This document shows positions 29,235 through 39,677 of a stretch of DNA of 64,000 bases, piece after piece. Position 1 is the stretch's first letter; each line of letters begins with the position of its first letter. The notes beneath the pieces are model-generated. The model was not told the origin of the DNA. It saw nothing but the letters and a program-made list of their open reading frames with translations, and did no database searches. This DNA is from Hyphomicrobiales bacterium (lineage in GTDB: Bacteria > Pseudomonadota > Alphaproteobacteria > Rhizobiales > Devosiaceae), in assembly GCA_004144345.1 (NCBI GenBank), contig SEEL01000018.1, forward strand, positions 1 through 64,000, given 5' to 3'. Made by a program: the position numbers and the translations under genes.

Positions 29235-29818
29235 AGCTCACCTTCAAGCGACCCAACCAGCTTCTGGCTCAGCGGCTCGAAACGGCACGCTTCATCCTCA
29301 CGCCGCTCACCGTGCGCAGCGCCTTCAAGCTGACCGCGCCCTGGCGCAACGACGCGGAGATCCTCGCCGCGCTCTATCTGACGCGCTCGATGAATCTGCT
29401 GAACTGGCTGCATCACGGGCCGATGCCCAATAATGTCGATCGGTTTACCTATGCGATCACGCCGCACGGATCGGCGACGCCGATCGGCATTTTCACCGTG
29501 CGCTTCCGCCCGTGCCGCACCGCCAGCACGGGTGTCGCGCTGCGCGATCGCGACTGGTGGGGCAAGGGCGTAACCGTCGAAGTGCGCCGCAAGCTGATGA
29601 ACCATTTCTTTCGCCATGGCGGGGTCGATCGCTTCATCGGCCAGATCTATGGCCGCAACCCGGCATCGGTGTTCAACTACCAGCGCCTCGGCTTCCAGCA
29701 CATCGGCACCTGGCATCGCCATGTCTGGGATCGCGCCAGCGGTGCTCCGGTAGACCTCACCATGTTCGAAATGCAGCGCGAAAACTGGGAGAAGGGTCCG
29801 CATGCCGACGCCGATTGA
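29231..29818 (+). CDS. GNAT-family acetyl/acyltransferase
   Basis: LETARFILTPLT...GIFTVRFR...RNPASVFNYQRLGFQHIG; ATGA overlap with the ligase. Confidence 0.85.
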   Translation: MKLTFKRPNQLLAQRLETARFILTPLTVRSAFKLTAPWRNDAEILAALYLTRSMNLLNWLHHGPMPNNVDRFTYAITPHGSATPIGIFTVRFRPCRTASTGVALRDRDWWGKGVTVEVRRKLMNHFFRHGGVDRFIGQIYGRNPASVFNYQRLGFQHIGTWHRHVWDRASGAPVDLTMFEMQRENWEKGPHADAD

Positions 29819-30026
29819 TGCCTGCGCCCTCGTCGCCCGCGCGCTCGAGATACAGGGCAGCGTCGACCTGGGTGATACCGTGTCGACGCTGCCGGCATGG
29901 GACAGCCTGGGCCATCTGCGTCTCATGCTCGAACTCGAGGCCGTCACCGGCCGCCCTCTCACGGCCGACGAGATCGCGACGCTGAGTTCGGTCCGCGCCG
30001 TCGAGCGCATTCTCGCCGGCGCTTGA
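29802..30026 (+). CDS. Acyl carrier protein
   Basis: 74 aa; 4'-phosphopantetheine motif in PAWDSLGHLRLMLELE. Confidence 0.88.
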   Translation: MPTPIDACALVARALEIQGSVDLGDTVSTLPAWDSLGHLRLMLELEAVTGRPLTADEIATLSSVRAVERILAGA

Positions 30027-30035
30027 GCCGAGGCG

Positions 30036-31874
30036 CTACGCCGCGCCGAGGAAGCCGCCCGACTGCCGCGCCCACAATCCAGCATAGATACCGCCGGCGT
30101 CCAGCAGCGCCTGATGCGTGCCTTGTTCGGCAATGCGGCCTCGATCCAGCACCACGATCCGGTCCATCCGCGCAATGGTCGAGAGCCGGTGCGCGATGGC
30201 GATCACGGTCTTGCCCTCCATGATGCCATAGAGCGTCGACTGGATCGCGGCCTCCACTTCGCTGTCGAGCGCCGAGGTCGCTTCGTCGAGGATTAGGATC
30301 GGCGCATCCTTGAGGATGGCGCGAGCCAAGGCGACGCGCTGGCGCTGGCCGCCCGAAAGTTTCACGCCGCGCTCGCCCACGAGCGTGTCATAGCCGGTGC
30401 GGCCGTCGCGATCGGCGAGCCCGAGGATGAACTCATGCGCTTCGGCCTGCCGTGCCGCGGCCTCGATCTGCGCCGCGCTCACATCGGACCGGCCATAGGC
30501 AATGTTGTCGCGCACACTGCGATGCAGCAGGGTCGCTTCCTGCGTCACCATCGAAATGTGCCGGCGCAGTGTATCCTGCCTCACCGTGCCGATGTCCTGC
30601 CCGTCGATCAGGATAGAACCGGATTCCGGATCGAAGAACCGCAGCACCAGATTGACCAACGTGGATTTGCCGGCGCCCGAGCGCCCGACCAGCCCCACCT
30701 TCTCGCCCCCGGCGATATCGAGGCTCAGCAGGTCGAGCCCGCCATCGTCCTTGCCATAATGATGGCTCACCGCGCTGAAGCGGATGGCGCCGCTGCCGAC
30801 GGCCAGCGGCTTGGCATCCGGCGCATCGACCAGCGCCAGCGGCTGCGCCACCGTCTTCAACGCCTGGTTGAGCGCGCCATAGGAGGTGAACAGCGACGAC
30901 ACCGCGTCGAGCAGCCATTCGCCCATTGCCGTGATGCGAAAGCTCAGCGCCACCGCGATGGCGACCAGCCCCACCGGGGCGCTGCCCGCCTGCCACAGCA
31001 CGATGGCGTAGCCGATCAGCCCCACCATCAGCAGCGAACCGAGGAACAGCATGCCCATGTTCATCGTCACTTCGAGCCGCTGCAGCACGAAATAGCTGTC
31101 GCGCTGCCTTTCGAACATCTGCCGCCCCTCGCGGTCCTCATCGGACTGCGTGAACAGCTTCACCGTGTCGATATTGGCGTAGGTGTCGACAATGGTGCCC
31201 GACAGCACCGCATAGAGTTCCTGGTAATGCTCCACCGCCCGCTTGAGGCGCGGCACGCAATAGGCCATCAGCGCCAGGTAGAGCACCAGCCAGATGAGCA
31301 GCGGAATGACGAGGCTCGCATCAATCGCCGCCATGAGCCCGATCGAGCCCAGAATATAGCCCGTCACGTAGACCAGCGTGTGGATCACCGAATAGGCGAG
31401 CCCCGCGCCGGTGCCGCCGGTGATCTGCACCATGCTCGAGATGCGGCCCGCCAGATCATTGCGGAACCAGCCGACCGGCTGGCGCAGCACATGCTTGTGC
31501 GCCCGCCAGCTCATCAGGAATGTCGCATTGGGCCGGAAGGCGATGTCGTTGAGCGCTTCACGGATGAGGCCCGTCAGCGGCCGGGCGATCACCACGATCA
31601 GCGCCACCAGCAGCAATTCGCCGCCGCGCAGCGCCCACAGCGTCGCCGGCGAACTCGCGGCGAGCATGTCGACGAGCGAGCCGGCATAGCCGATCAGCCA
31701 CACTTCGATGCCGGCGTTGATCACCGTGAACACGAGGCTCACCGCGATCACCCAGCGGAACGGGCGCAGATTGTGGACGAGATAACCCCATACGCTGGCC
31801 GGCGGCTGCGCATTGTCATCGGGCTGGAACGGGTCGACGAGAGTCTGGAAGAACCGGAGCATGAAGAGCCTCAA
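30036..31874 (-). CDS. ABC transporter, fused permease/ATP-binding (exporter type)
   Basis: GLVGRSGAGKSTLVNLVLRF; VKLSGGQRQRVALARAILKDAPILILDEATSALD. Confidence 0.95.
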   Translation of the reverse strand: MRLFMLRFFQTLVDPFQPDDNAQPPASVWGYLVHNLRPFRWVIAVSLVFTVINAGIEVWLIGYAGSLVDMLAASSPATLWALRGGELLLVALIVVIARPLTGLIREALNDIAFRPNATFLMSWRAHKHVLRQPVGWFRNDLAGRISSMVQITGGTGAGLAYSVIHTLVYVTGYILGSIGLMAAIDASLVIPLLIWLVLYLALMAYCVPRLKRAVEHYQELYAVLSGTIVDTYANIDTVKLFTQSDEDREGRQMFERQRDSYFVLQRLEVTMNMGMLFLGSLLMVGLIGYAIVLWQAGSAPVGLVAIAVALSFRITAMGEWLLDAVSSLFTSYGALNQALKTVAQPLALVDAPDAKPLAVGSGAIRFSAVSHHYGKDDGGLDLLSLDIAGGEKVGLVGRSGAGKSTLVNLVLRFFDPESGSILIDGQDIGTVRQDTLRRHISMVTQEATLLHRSVRDNIAYGRSDVSAAQIEAAARQAEAHEFILGLADRDGRTGYDTLVGERGVKLSGGQRQRVALARAILKDAPILILDEATSALDSEVEAAIQSTLYGIMEGKTVIAIAHRLSTIARMDRIVVLDRGRIAEQGTHQALLDAGGIYAGLWARQSGGFLGAA

Positions 31875-32035
31875 GGGCTGAAATTGTCGAATGAGATCAA
31901 GGGCCGACGCGGCAACCCTGACGGCTGGCCGGTCAGTTGATGGCGGTGCCGATAAATCTCATGTCGAACAATGCTCCGGCGCGGGCGTACGCGCTGGCCC
32001 ATGCATACGCTGCTAGCGCGCGCCAGCACAAGCAC

Positions 32036-32055
32036 CGGCCAGTCCGTACTGGCCG
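32036..32055. terminator. Stem-loop downstream of recQ
   Basis: CGGCCAGT-CCGT-ACTGGCCG; no clear T-tract. Confidence 0.45.
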
Positions 32056-32081
32056 TTACGTGTCGCGCGCGCAACACCCGG

Positions 32082-33890
32082 CTAGACTGTTGCTCTAATC
32101 ACCTTGAGGAAGGACTTGCCGTAGCGCTCAAGCTTGGCGGCGCCGAAGCCCGGCAGTTCCGTCATGTCGTCGAGGCTTGCGGGCCTGGCCATCGCCATGG
32201 CCTTCAGCGTCGTGTCGTGGAAGATCACATAGGGCGGCACGCCCTGCTCTTTCGCCAGCCGGCTGCGTTCGGCGCGCAGCGCGTCGAACAGATCCTGCGC
32301 ATGGGCCGGCAGCTCCACTGCCTTCTTCAGCGCCCGCCGCGTATCGGCCGCCTTCTTGGGCTGGTCCTTGCGCAGCATGATCGTGCGCTCGCGCTTGAAC
32401 ACGTCACGCGCCCCGGCGCTCAGCCGCAGCGAACCAAAGCCTGCCGTATCGACAGTGATCAGCCCGGTCGCCGTCAGCTGGCGGATCACCGATTGCCACC
32501 CCTTGGCGTCGAGCTCCTCGCCCTTGCCGAACACCGGCTGGTTGTGGTGCCCGTTCATCAGCACCTTCTCGGTTTCCTTGCCCACCAGCACATCGACGAT
32601 ATGCCCCGCGCCGAAGCGCTGGCCGGTACGATAGATCGCGGCCAGCACCTTGATGGCGGCTTCCGTGCCGTCCCAGGTCTCGGCCGGGTTGAGGCAGGCA
32701 TCGCAATTGCCGCAATTGCCCGGATGCGGCTCACTGAAATGGTTGAGGATCGCCTGCCGCCGGCAGCTCGTCGTCTCGCAGATGGCGAGCAGCGCGTCGA
32801 GCTTGCCGCGCTCGATCCGCTTGATCTCCTCGGGCGCCTCGCCCTCCTCGATCATCCGCCGCCGCTGCACCACGTCGGCCATGCCATAGGTCATGAACGC
32901 GTCGGACGGCAGCCCGTCACGGCCCGCGCGGCCGGTCTCCTGATAATAGGCCTCGACCGAACTGGGCATGTCGAGATGCGCCACGTAGCGCACATCCGGC
33001 TTGTCGATACCCATGCCGAACGCCACCGTCGCCACGAGGCAGATCGCGTCTTCCTTGAGGAACGCATCCTGGTTGCGGCTGCGCGTATTGGCGGGCAGCC
33101 CCGCATGATAGGGCAGTGCCGGCACGCCCTGCCCGGTCAGCCATTCGGCCGTGTCCTCGACCTTGGCGCGGCTCAGGCAATAGACGATGCCACTTTCATT
33201 GGGGTGGCGCTTCAGGAACTCCAGCAGCTGCTTCTTGCCATTGTTCCGCTCGACGATGGTGTAGCTGATGTTGGGCCGGTCGAAGCTCGTTGAAAACACC
33301 CGCGCTTCGCCGAGCTGCAGCCGCTCGACGATGTCGGCTCGCGTCAGCTCGTCCGCCGTCGCCGTCAGGGCGATGCGCGGCACATGCGGGAACAGTTCGG
33401 CCAGACGGCTCAGTTCGCGATAATCCGGCCGGAAATCATGGCCCCACTGGCTGACGCAATGCGCCTCGTCGATGGCGAACAGCGCGATATCGACGCCTGA
33501 TATCAGCTGCAGGAAGCCCGCGGTCATGATCCGTTCCGGCGCCACATAGAGCAGGTCGAGCTTGCCCTGCCGCAGCAAATTCCGCACGCCGGAGGCTTCC
33601 TCGGGGCTGAGCGACGAATTCAGCGCTTCCGCCCGCACTCCCTGCTGGCGCATCGCCTCCACCTGGTCGCGCATCAGCGCGATCAGCGGCGACACCACGA
33701 TGCCGACGCCGTTCCGGCAGAGCGACGGGATCTGGTAGCAAACCGACTTGCCGGCGCCCGTCGGAAACAGCACCACCGCATCGCCGCCCCCCACAATGTG
33801 GTTCACCACCTCTTCCTGCTGCCCACGAAACGCCGAGTGCCCAAAAGTCTTGTGCAGCACATCAAGCGGATTGGGCATCAGATTGAGCAA
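32082..33890 (-). CDS. recQ: ATP-dependent DNA helicase RecQ
   Basis: [36 protein letters not shown]-terminal HRDC. Confidence 0.97.
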   Translation of the reverse strand: MLNLMPNPLDVLHKTFGHSAFRGQQEEVVNHIVGGGDAVVLFPTGAGKSVCYQIPSLCRNGVGIVVSPLIALMRDQVEAMRQQGVRAEALNSSLSPEEASGVRNLLRQGKLDLLYVAPERIMTAGFLQLISGVDIALFAIDEAHCVSQWGHDFRPDYRELSRLAELFPHVPRIALTATADELTRADIVERLQLGEARVFSTSFDRPNISYTIVERNNGKKQLLEFLKRHPNESGIVYCLSRAKVEDTAEWLTGQGVPALPYHAGLPANTRSRNQDAFLKEDAICLVATVAFGMGIDKPDVRYVAHLDMPSSVEAYYQETGRAGRDGLPSDAFMTYGMADVVQRRRMIEEGEAPEEIKRIERGKLDALLAICETTSCRRQAILNHFSEPHPGNCGNCDACLNPAETWDGTEAAIKVLAAIYRTGQRFGAGHIVDVLVGKETEKVLMNGHHNQPVFGKGEELDAKGWQSVIRQLTATGLITVDTAGFGSLRLSAGARDVFKRERTIMLRKDQPKKAADTRRALKKAVELPAHAQDLFDALRAERSRLAKEQGVPPYVIFHDTTLKAMAMARPASLDDMTELPGFGAAKLERYGKSFLKVIRATV

Positions 33891-33962
33891 GGCAAAGTGT
33901 CCGTGAGTCGGGTGTCTATTGATACGATATTGGAGGCCGTCGCGGAAACAGCATCAGCGCCC

Positions 33963-33980
33963 CGACCGTTGAAACGGTCG
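33963..33980. other. Perfect 7-bp stem-loop CGACCGTTGAAACGGTCG
   Basis: Inverted repeat between recQ and 34026. Confidence 0.5.
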
Positions 33981-34025
33981 CGGCGTCCTGTTTAGCTAAC
34001 CCGTCGGCATTCGGAGCCTTTCAGC

Positions 34026-34493
34026 GTGCTCGCCAAGTCCATTCGCGTCGTGCTCGTGCTGCTCGCCGTCTTGGCTCTGACGTCCATTGCCCTTGTCTTG
34101 GTTGTCCCGGTCGCAACCAATGAAATCGCGGCGAGGGCGTTGACCAGCCAGAACCTCCAGATGCCTCATCCGTCAGGCACAGAGCGCATCGCCGTGAGCT
34201 ATGGCGTCCATAAATGGTCGAACAGTGACAATTGCGACTTCGCCTATCTTGAAGCACGCTCCTACGATGCCAAGGATCGGGATACGATCTCCAGGTTCTA
34301 CGGTCGGCTCGATCCGATAGGGTCACTTGGCAGCCGGATCCACCCAAATTTTGAGGCATGGGAAACCTACGCCCCGACCGACCAATCTACCGTCCACCGC
34401 GACTTCGCGAAGGAACTCGAAGGAGCAGCAGGCACGCTGTACTACACGCTGGAAGGCTACGATCAACTCGGGATTGACCTGCGCTGCATGTAA
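34026..34493 (+). CDS. Hypothetical membrane-anchored/secreted protein
   Basis: N-terminal TM segment; 155 aa ORF flanked by a terminator. Confidence 0.65.
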   Translation: MLAKSIRVVLVLLAVLALTSIALVLVVPVATNEIAARALTSQNLQMPHPSGTERIAVSYGVHKWSNSDNCDFAYLEARSYDAKDRDTISRFYGRLDPIGSLGSRIHPNFEAWETYAPTDQSTVHRDFAKELEGAAGTLYYTLEGYDQLGIDLRCM

Positions 34494-34500
34494 ATCAAAA

Positions 34501-34527
34501 CGGGCGGCGCCATCACAGCGCCGCCCG
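34501..34527. terminator. Bidirectional hairpin terminator (hslU side)
   Basis: CGGGCGGCGC-N7-GCGCCGCCCG, 10-bp perfect stem; A/T-rich flank. Confidence 0.88.
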
Positions 34528-34552
34528 CAAAACCTGAATCGCGATTCTACGC

Positions 34553-35857
34553 TTACAGCACGTAGCGGCTGAGATCCGTGTCGCCGGCCAGTTTGCCGAT
34601 GCGCTCCTCGACATAGGCGCGGTCGACAGTGATGACCTCGCCCTTCTTTTCCGGCGCGTCGAACGAGATGTCCTCGACCAGCCGCTCCATGATGGTCTGG
34701 AGGCGGCGGGCGCCGATGTTCTCGACCGTCGAGTTCACCTTCACCGCCGCATCGGCAATCGCCTCGATGCCGTCGGGCTGGAAGCTGAGCGTCAGCCCCT
34801 CGGTGCCCATCAGCGCCACATACTGCTTGATCAGCGACGCGTCGGTGTCCTTGAGGATGCCGACCAGATCGTCCTTGCTCAGCGCCGAGAGCTCGACGCG
34901 GATCGGCAGACGGCCCTGCAGTTCCGGCAGCAGATCGCTGGGCTTCGACACATGGAACGCGCCCGACGCGATGAACAGGATGTGGTCGGTCTTCACCGGG
35001 CCGTACTTCGTCGACACGGTCGTGCCTTCGATCAGCGGCAGCAGATCGCGCTGCACGCCTTCGCGGCTCGGGCCGGAATAGCCGCGGTCACCACCGGCAA
35101 CCTTGTCGATCTCGTCGATGAACACGATGCCGTGGTTCTCGGTCAGCTCCACCGCTTCGCGCGTCAGCTGGTCCTGGTCGAGCAGCTTGTCGGCCTCGTC
35201 GGCCATCAGCAGCGCGTGGCTCTCCTTGACCTTCACCTTGCGCTTGGCGGTCTTGCCGCCCATCGCTTTCGAGATCATGTCCTGGATGTTGATGACATTG
35301 GGCTGGCCCGGAATGTCGAACATGCCGTTCTGCGGCCCGCTCGACCCGGTCACCTCGACCTCGATCTCCTTGTCGTCCAGTTCGCCCGCGCGCAGCTTCT
35401 TGCGGAACGAGTCGCGCGTGGCCGAACCGGCGCTGGCGCCGACCAGCGCATCGAGCACGCGCTCCTCGGCCTTCTCATGCGCCTGCTGCTTCACGTCATC
35501 GCGGCGAATGTCGCGCAGGACTGAAATGCCGTTCTCGACGAGGTCGCGGATCATCTGCTCGACGTCGCGGCCGACATAGCCGACTTCGGTGAACTTGGTC
35601 GCTTCGACCTTGATGAACGGCGCCTGGGCGAGCTTGGCAAGCCGGCGCGAAATCTCAGTCTTGCCGACGCCGGTCGGCCCGATCATCAAGATGTTCTTGG
35701 GGGTCACTTCGGCGCGCAGTTCCACCGGCAGCTGCTGGCGGCGCCAGCGGTTGCGCAGCGCCACGGCCACGGCGCGCTTGGCGTCCTTCTGGCCGATGAT
35801 GTAGCGGTCGAGTTCGGCGACGATCTCGCGCGGCGAAAGTTTGGTCGGGTCTGCCAT
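34553..35857 (-). CDS. hslU: ATP-dependent protease ATPase subunit HslU
   Basis: [52 protein letters not shown]; in-frame extension to 35941 possible. Confidence 0.97.
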   Translation of the reverse strand: MADPTKLSPREIVAELDRYIIGQKDAKRAVAVALRNRWRRQQLPVELRAEVTPKNILMIGPTGVGKTEISRRLAKLAQAPFIKVEATKFTEVGYVGRDVEQMIRDLVENGISVLRDIRRDDVKQQAHEKAEERVLDALVGASAGSATRDSFRKKLRAGELDDKEIEVEVTGSSGPQNGMFDIPGQPNVINIQDMISKAMGGKTAKRKVKVKESHALLMADEADKLLDQDQLTREAVELTENHGIVFIDEIDKVAGGDRGYSGPSREGVQRDLLPLIEGTTVSTKYGPVKTDHILFIASGAFHVSKPSDLLPELQGRLPIRVELSALSKDDLVGILKDTDASLIKQYVALMGTEGLTLSFQPDGIEAIADAAVKVNSTVENIGARRLQTIMERLVEDISFDAPEKKGEVITVDRAYVEERIGKLAGDTDLSRYVL

Positions 35858-35942
35858 TGCTTTGTCCTTCGTGACGCCTTCGCCCGGAAGCGCGTCGTCC
35901 TGCCCGCTGCTGCCAGCCTGGCTGTTCGGTTCGTTGAGCATC

Positions 35943-36500
35943 TTAGGTCTCGATCTTCTCGAGCGTCACGCTTTCATTGGTGTAGATGCAGATCTCGGCG
36001 GCGATCTTCATGGCCTTGCGGGCAATGTCCTCGGCGTCGAAATCGGTGTTCTCGGCCAGCGCCAGCGCGGCGCTCTGCGCATAATTGCCGCCCGAGCCGA
36101 TGGCGATCACGCCCTTGTCCGGCGTCAGCACGTCGCCATTGCCGGTAATGACCAGCGTCACCTCCTTGTCGGCGACGATCATCATCGCCTCGAGGTGGCG
36201 CAGATAGCGGTCGCCGCGCCAGTCCTTGGCGAGTTCGACGGCGGCGCGCATCAGCTGGTCGGGATATTGCTCGAGCTTCTTTTCCAGCCGCTCGAACAGC
36301 GTGAACGCGTCGGCGGTCGATCCGGCAAAGCCGCCGATCACCTTGTCGCCCACCAGCCGGCGCACCTTGCGGGCATTGTGCTTCATCACCGTGTTGCCGA
36401 CGGAAACCTGTCCGTCGCCGGCGATCACCACCTTGTTGCCCTTGCGGACCGACACGATCGTCGTGCCGTGCCAGCCCGGAAATTCGTTGTCCTTCGACAT
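35943..36500 (-). CDS. hslV: ATP-dependent protease peptidase subunit HslV
   Basis: [40 protein letters not shown]. Confidence 0.98.
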   Translation of the reverse strand: MSKDNEFPGWHGTTIVSVRKGNKVVIAGDGQVSVGNTVMKHNARKVRRLVGDKVIGGFAGSTADAFTLFERLEKKLEQYPDQLMRAAVELAKDWRGDRYLRHLEAMMIVADKEVTLVITGNGDVLTPDKGVIAIGSGGNYAQSAALALAENTDFDAEDIARKAMKIAAEICIYTNESVTLEKIET

Positions 36501-36582
36501 TCAAGACTCCAAAAGGATTTCACCGTATTTAGGGGCAGGAACGGCGAATGCAATATCGGCATCTGCCGATGAAATGCCGCCC

Positions 36583-36626
36583 AGCGGTTGGCCGGACGCG
36601 CCATCGTCGGAGCGTTTGGACTGAGC
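36583..36626 (+). repeat. Copy G of the 44-nt AGCGGTTGG...GAGC hairpin repeat (hisB leader)
   Basis: agcggttggccggacgcgccatcgtcggagcgtttggactgagc. Confidence 0.55.
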
Positions 36627-36638
36627 AAAGAGACAATC

Positions 36639-37232
36639 ATGCGTACTGCCAAGATCGATCGCAAAACCAACGAGACCGACATTTCCGTGTCGATTAACCT
36701 CGATGGTACGGGCGTTTACGACATCGAGACCGGCATCGGCTTTCTCGACCACATGCTCGACCAGCTGTCCAAGCACTCGCTGATCGATATCAAGATCCGC
36801 GCCAAGGGCGACCTTCATATCGACTTCCACCACACGGCCGAGGATGTCGGCATCGCGCTCGGCGAAGCGGTCAAGCGCGCCCTCGGCGACAAGAAGGGCA
36901 TCCGCCGTTACGCCTCATCGGATCTGGTGATGGACGAAGCGCTCACCCGCGTCGCGCTCGACGTGTCGGGCCGGCCTTTCCTCGTCTGGAAGGTCGAGTT
37001 CAGCCGCGACAAGGTCGGCGACATGGATACCGAGCTGTTCCGCGAGTGGTTCCAGGCCTTTGCCATGAATGCCGGCATCACGCTCCATGTCGAAACGCCC
37101 TATGGCGACAACAACCACCATATCGCCGAATCCGCCTTCAAGGCGCTGGCCCGGGCCCTGCGCGACGCGGTCGAGATCGATCCGCGCGCCAAGGACAAGA
37201 TTCCCTCGACCAAGGGCACCCTGTCGGCGTGA
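36639..37232 (+). CDS. hisB: Imidazoleglycerol-phosphate dehydratase
   Basis: [47 protein letters not shown]. Confidence 0.97.
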   Translation: MRTAKIDRKTNETDISVSINLDGTGVYDIETGIGFLDHMLDQLSKHSLIDIKIRAKGDLHIDFHHTAEDVGIALGEAVKRALGDKKGIRRYASSDLVMDEALTRVALDVSGRPFLVWKVEFSRDKVGDMDTELFREWFQAFAMNAGITLHVETPYGDNNHHIAESAFKALARALRDAVEIDPRAKDKIPSTKGTLSA

Positions 37233-37759
37233 CCGACCGGCTGAGCTGCAGCTGCGGGAAACTGACGCTTGAGGTCGAGGGCCCCTCGATCATCAATGCC
37301 GAATGCTGCTGCAATTCCTGCCGCACCGCCGGCGACCGCTTCGAGACCCTGCCCGGCGTGCCGATCTTCCGCACGCCGCAGCGCACCACCCCCTATGTGC
37401 TGCAGCGCAAGGACCGGGTGCGCTTCACCTCAGGCACCGAGCATCTCGCCGAATACCGGCTGACCGGCAAATCGCCCACCCGCCGGGTCGTCGCGACCTG
37501 CTGCAACACGCCGGTCTTCACCGAATTTCAGGCCGGCCATTGGCTCAGCCTCTATGCCAGCCTCTGGCCGGCCGCCTCCCGCCCGAAGATGCAGCTTCGC
37601 ACCATGGTGGCCGATCTGCCCGATCCCGGTGTGCTGCCGCCGGATCTCCCCAATGCCAAGGGCCAGACCGGCAACTTCATGCTGAAGCTCCTCGGCGCCT
37701 GGATCGCCATGGGTTTCCGGGTACCCAAGCTCGACGTGCCGGGAAAACTCGCGCTCTGA
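37229..37759 (+). CDS. DUF6151-like cysteine-rich protein
   Basis: [14 protein letters not shown]...[19 protein letters not shown] start overlapping the hisB stop. Confidence 0.7.
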   Translation: MTDRLSCSCGKLTLEVEGPSIINAECCCNSCRTAGDRFETLPGVPIFRTPQRTTPYVLQRKDRVRFTSGTEHLAEYRLTGKSPTRRVVATCCNTPVFTEFQAGHWLSLYASLWPAASRPKMQLRTMVADLPDPGVLPPDLPNAKGQTGNFMLKLLGAWIAMGFRVPKLDVPGKLAL

Positions 37760-37842
37760 ACTCCTAACCGGCGTTAACCATGCTGGTATTTCAATGGGTT
37801 AGCGCAAGGTTTCATTAAGCGGCCCATGTTGATTCAAATCCC

Positions 37843-38712
37843 ATGTTTGCCGCTGCCCTGCCCCGCCGTCCTTCCCTGCTGTGGAAGGCCATCGCCGCTG
37901 TCGCCGTCCTCTGTGCGCTGTCCGCCTGCGCCCGGGGCCCGTCCGATTTTCAGAGCGATCGTAATGTCAGCAAGGTCGGCGCGCCGATCCATGGCGACAA
38001 TCGTCCGCATCCCGGCGTCAACCGCGCCCGCGCCTTGCCGATCCAGGGCATCGACGTCGCCCGCTACCAGGGTGTCATCGATTTTGACGCCGTGCGCCGC
38101 GAGGGCATCCGCTTCGTCTATATGAAGGGCACCGAGGGCAAGGACTACATCGACCCCGTGTTCAAGACCAACTGGGCCCGCTCCCGCGCCGCCGGCATGG
38201 CCCATGGCGTCTATCATTTCATGACCTGGTGCTCGACCGCCGCCGAACAGGCGCGCTGGTTCATCAAGAACGTCCCGCAGGACCCCACCGCCTTGCCGCC
38301 GGTTCTCGATCTCGAATGGAACAACCATTCGAGCTGCAAGAACAAATTCGGCAAGGAGGACATTCTCGAAAAGGTCCGCGTCATGCTCGACGCGATGGAG
38401 CGCCACACCGGCAAGCTGCCCATCATCTACACCGACATCTCCTTCCACCGCGACATCCTTGCCGGCGAGCATTTTGACAATGCCTTCTGGCTGCGCTCCA
38501 CCGCCGCCGAACCGCATGAGCGCTACAGCAACCGCCGCTGGACCTTCTGGCAGTGGACCCAGACCGGCAGCATCCGCGGCATCAATCACGAGGTCGATCG
38601 CAACGCCTTCTATGGCGACGAGAACGACTGGACCGTGTTCCTGCTCACCGGCTGCGACCCGCGCATGGTCGAAAAGCTGGGCCCCGGCGGCCGCTGCCGC
38701 CTGGTGAAATAG
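37843..38712 (+). CDS. Glycoside hydrolase family 25 lysozyme, lipoprotein signal
   Basis: QGIDVARYQGVIDFDAVRREGIRFVYMKGTEGKDYIDP; lipobox LSACA. Confidence 0.93.
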   Translation: MFAAALPRRPSLLWKAIAAVAVLCALSACARGPSDFQSDRNVSKVGAPIHGDNRPHPGVNRARALPIQGIDVARYQGVIDFDAVRREGIRFVYMKGTEGKDYIDPVFKTNWARSRAAGMAHGVYHFMTWCSTAAEQARWFIKNVPQDPTALPPVLDLEWNNHSSCKNKFGKEDILEKVRVMLDAMERHTGKLPIIYTDISFHRDILAGEHFDNAFWLRSTAAEPHERYSNRRWTFWQWTQTGSIRGINHEVDRNAFYGDENDWTVFLLTGCDPRMVEKLGPGGRCRLVK

Positions 38713-38807
38713 CGCTCCACTCCCTTGAATGACCGCACTTGCGGGCCTAGCTTCAGCGTTGTGATTTGCCGGGCGCCGGGCCCGGCCCCATCAGGGGAGA
38801 TGAGAAC

Positions 38808-38927
38808 ATGGCAAAAGGTCAGATGCGCTCCAACAAGGAAGCGAAGAAGCCCAAGAAGGAAAAGCCAAAAGTGCTCGCCACCGCCGGGATGACGCCCGTC
38901 GTGTCGAACGCCGGCAAGAAGAAATAA
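38808..38927 (+). CDS. Small lysine-rich protein (39 aa), not in the ORF track
   Basis: MAKGQMRSNKEAKKPKKEKPKVLATAGMTPVVSNAGKKK; SD-like ggggaga upstream, terminator downstream. Confidence 0.8.
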   Translation: MAKGQMRSNKEAKKPKKEKPKVLATAGMTPVVSNAGKKK

Positions 38928-38951
38928 CAGCTTCCGGCTGCATGAAATTCG

Positions 38952-38979
38952 GGCCGCTCCCCACGGGGCGGCCTTTTTA
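38952..38979 (+). terminator. Rho-independent terminator of the small ORF
   Basis: GGCCGCTCCCCACGGGGCGGCC followed by TTTTTAT. Confidence 0.85.
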
Positions 38980-38996
38980 TTTGGGTGAATTGGCGG

Positions 38997-39632
38997 CTAC
39001 GCGCCGAGAATGCCCGAGGTCTTGATCCCGTCGATCAGGAACTGGATGGCGAGCGCCGCGAGCAGCACGCCGACGACCCGGCTCACCACCGCAAGGCCGG
39101 TGATGCCGAGCAGCCGCTGGATCGGGATCGCCACCAGCATGGCCGCGTAGCAGACGAGGAGGATCGTCAGCATCGCGGCGATCACCAGCACCCAGCCCAC
39201 GCTGAAGGCGCCTTCGGCCGTCGACAGCAGGATCACCGCGCTGATGGCACCGGGCCCGGCGATCAAGGGCGTCGCCAGCGGGAACACCGAAATGTCGGGC
39301 CGCGTCTTGGCCTCGTTCTCTTCCTCGGGTGTCGTGCCGGTACCGCCCGAATGGCGCGCGAACACCATGTCGATCGAGATCAACAGCAGCAGCACGCCGC
39401 CCGCAATCCGCAACGCCGGAATGGTGATGCCGAACAGCTTCAGCAGCGGCTCCCCGAACACCGCGAAGAAGACCAGGATCCCCGTCGCGATCAGCGTGCC
39501 ACGCAGCGCCATCACGCGCCGCTCCTTGGTCGTCATCTTCTCCGTCAGCGCGGCAAACACCAGCACCAGATCGGCCGGGCCGATCGTGGCAAAGAAGGTC
39601 GACAGCGCGAGGAGGAAGGTGTCGAGACGCAT
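38997..39632 (-). CDS. MarC family integral membrane protein
   Basis: FLLALSTFFATIGPADLVLVFAALT; PLATPLIAGPGAISAVILL. Confidence 0.93.
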   Translation of the reverse strand: MRLDTFLLALSTFFATIGPADLVLVFAALTEKMTTKERRVMALRGTLIATGILVFFAVFGEPLLKLFGITIPALRIAGGVLLLLISIDMVFARHSGGTGTTPEEENEAKTRPDISVFPLATPLIAGPGAISAVILLSTAEGAFSVGWVLVIAAMLTILLVCYAAMLVAIPIQRLLGITGLAVVSRVVGVLLAALAIQFLIDGIKTSGILGA

Positions 39633-39677
39633 CGCCGGACAATGGCTGAATTTTCAGCGCCGCGAAAGGCGCTTCGC

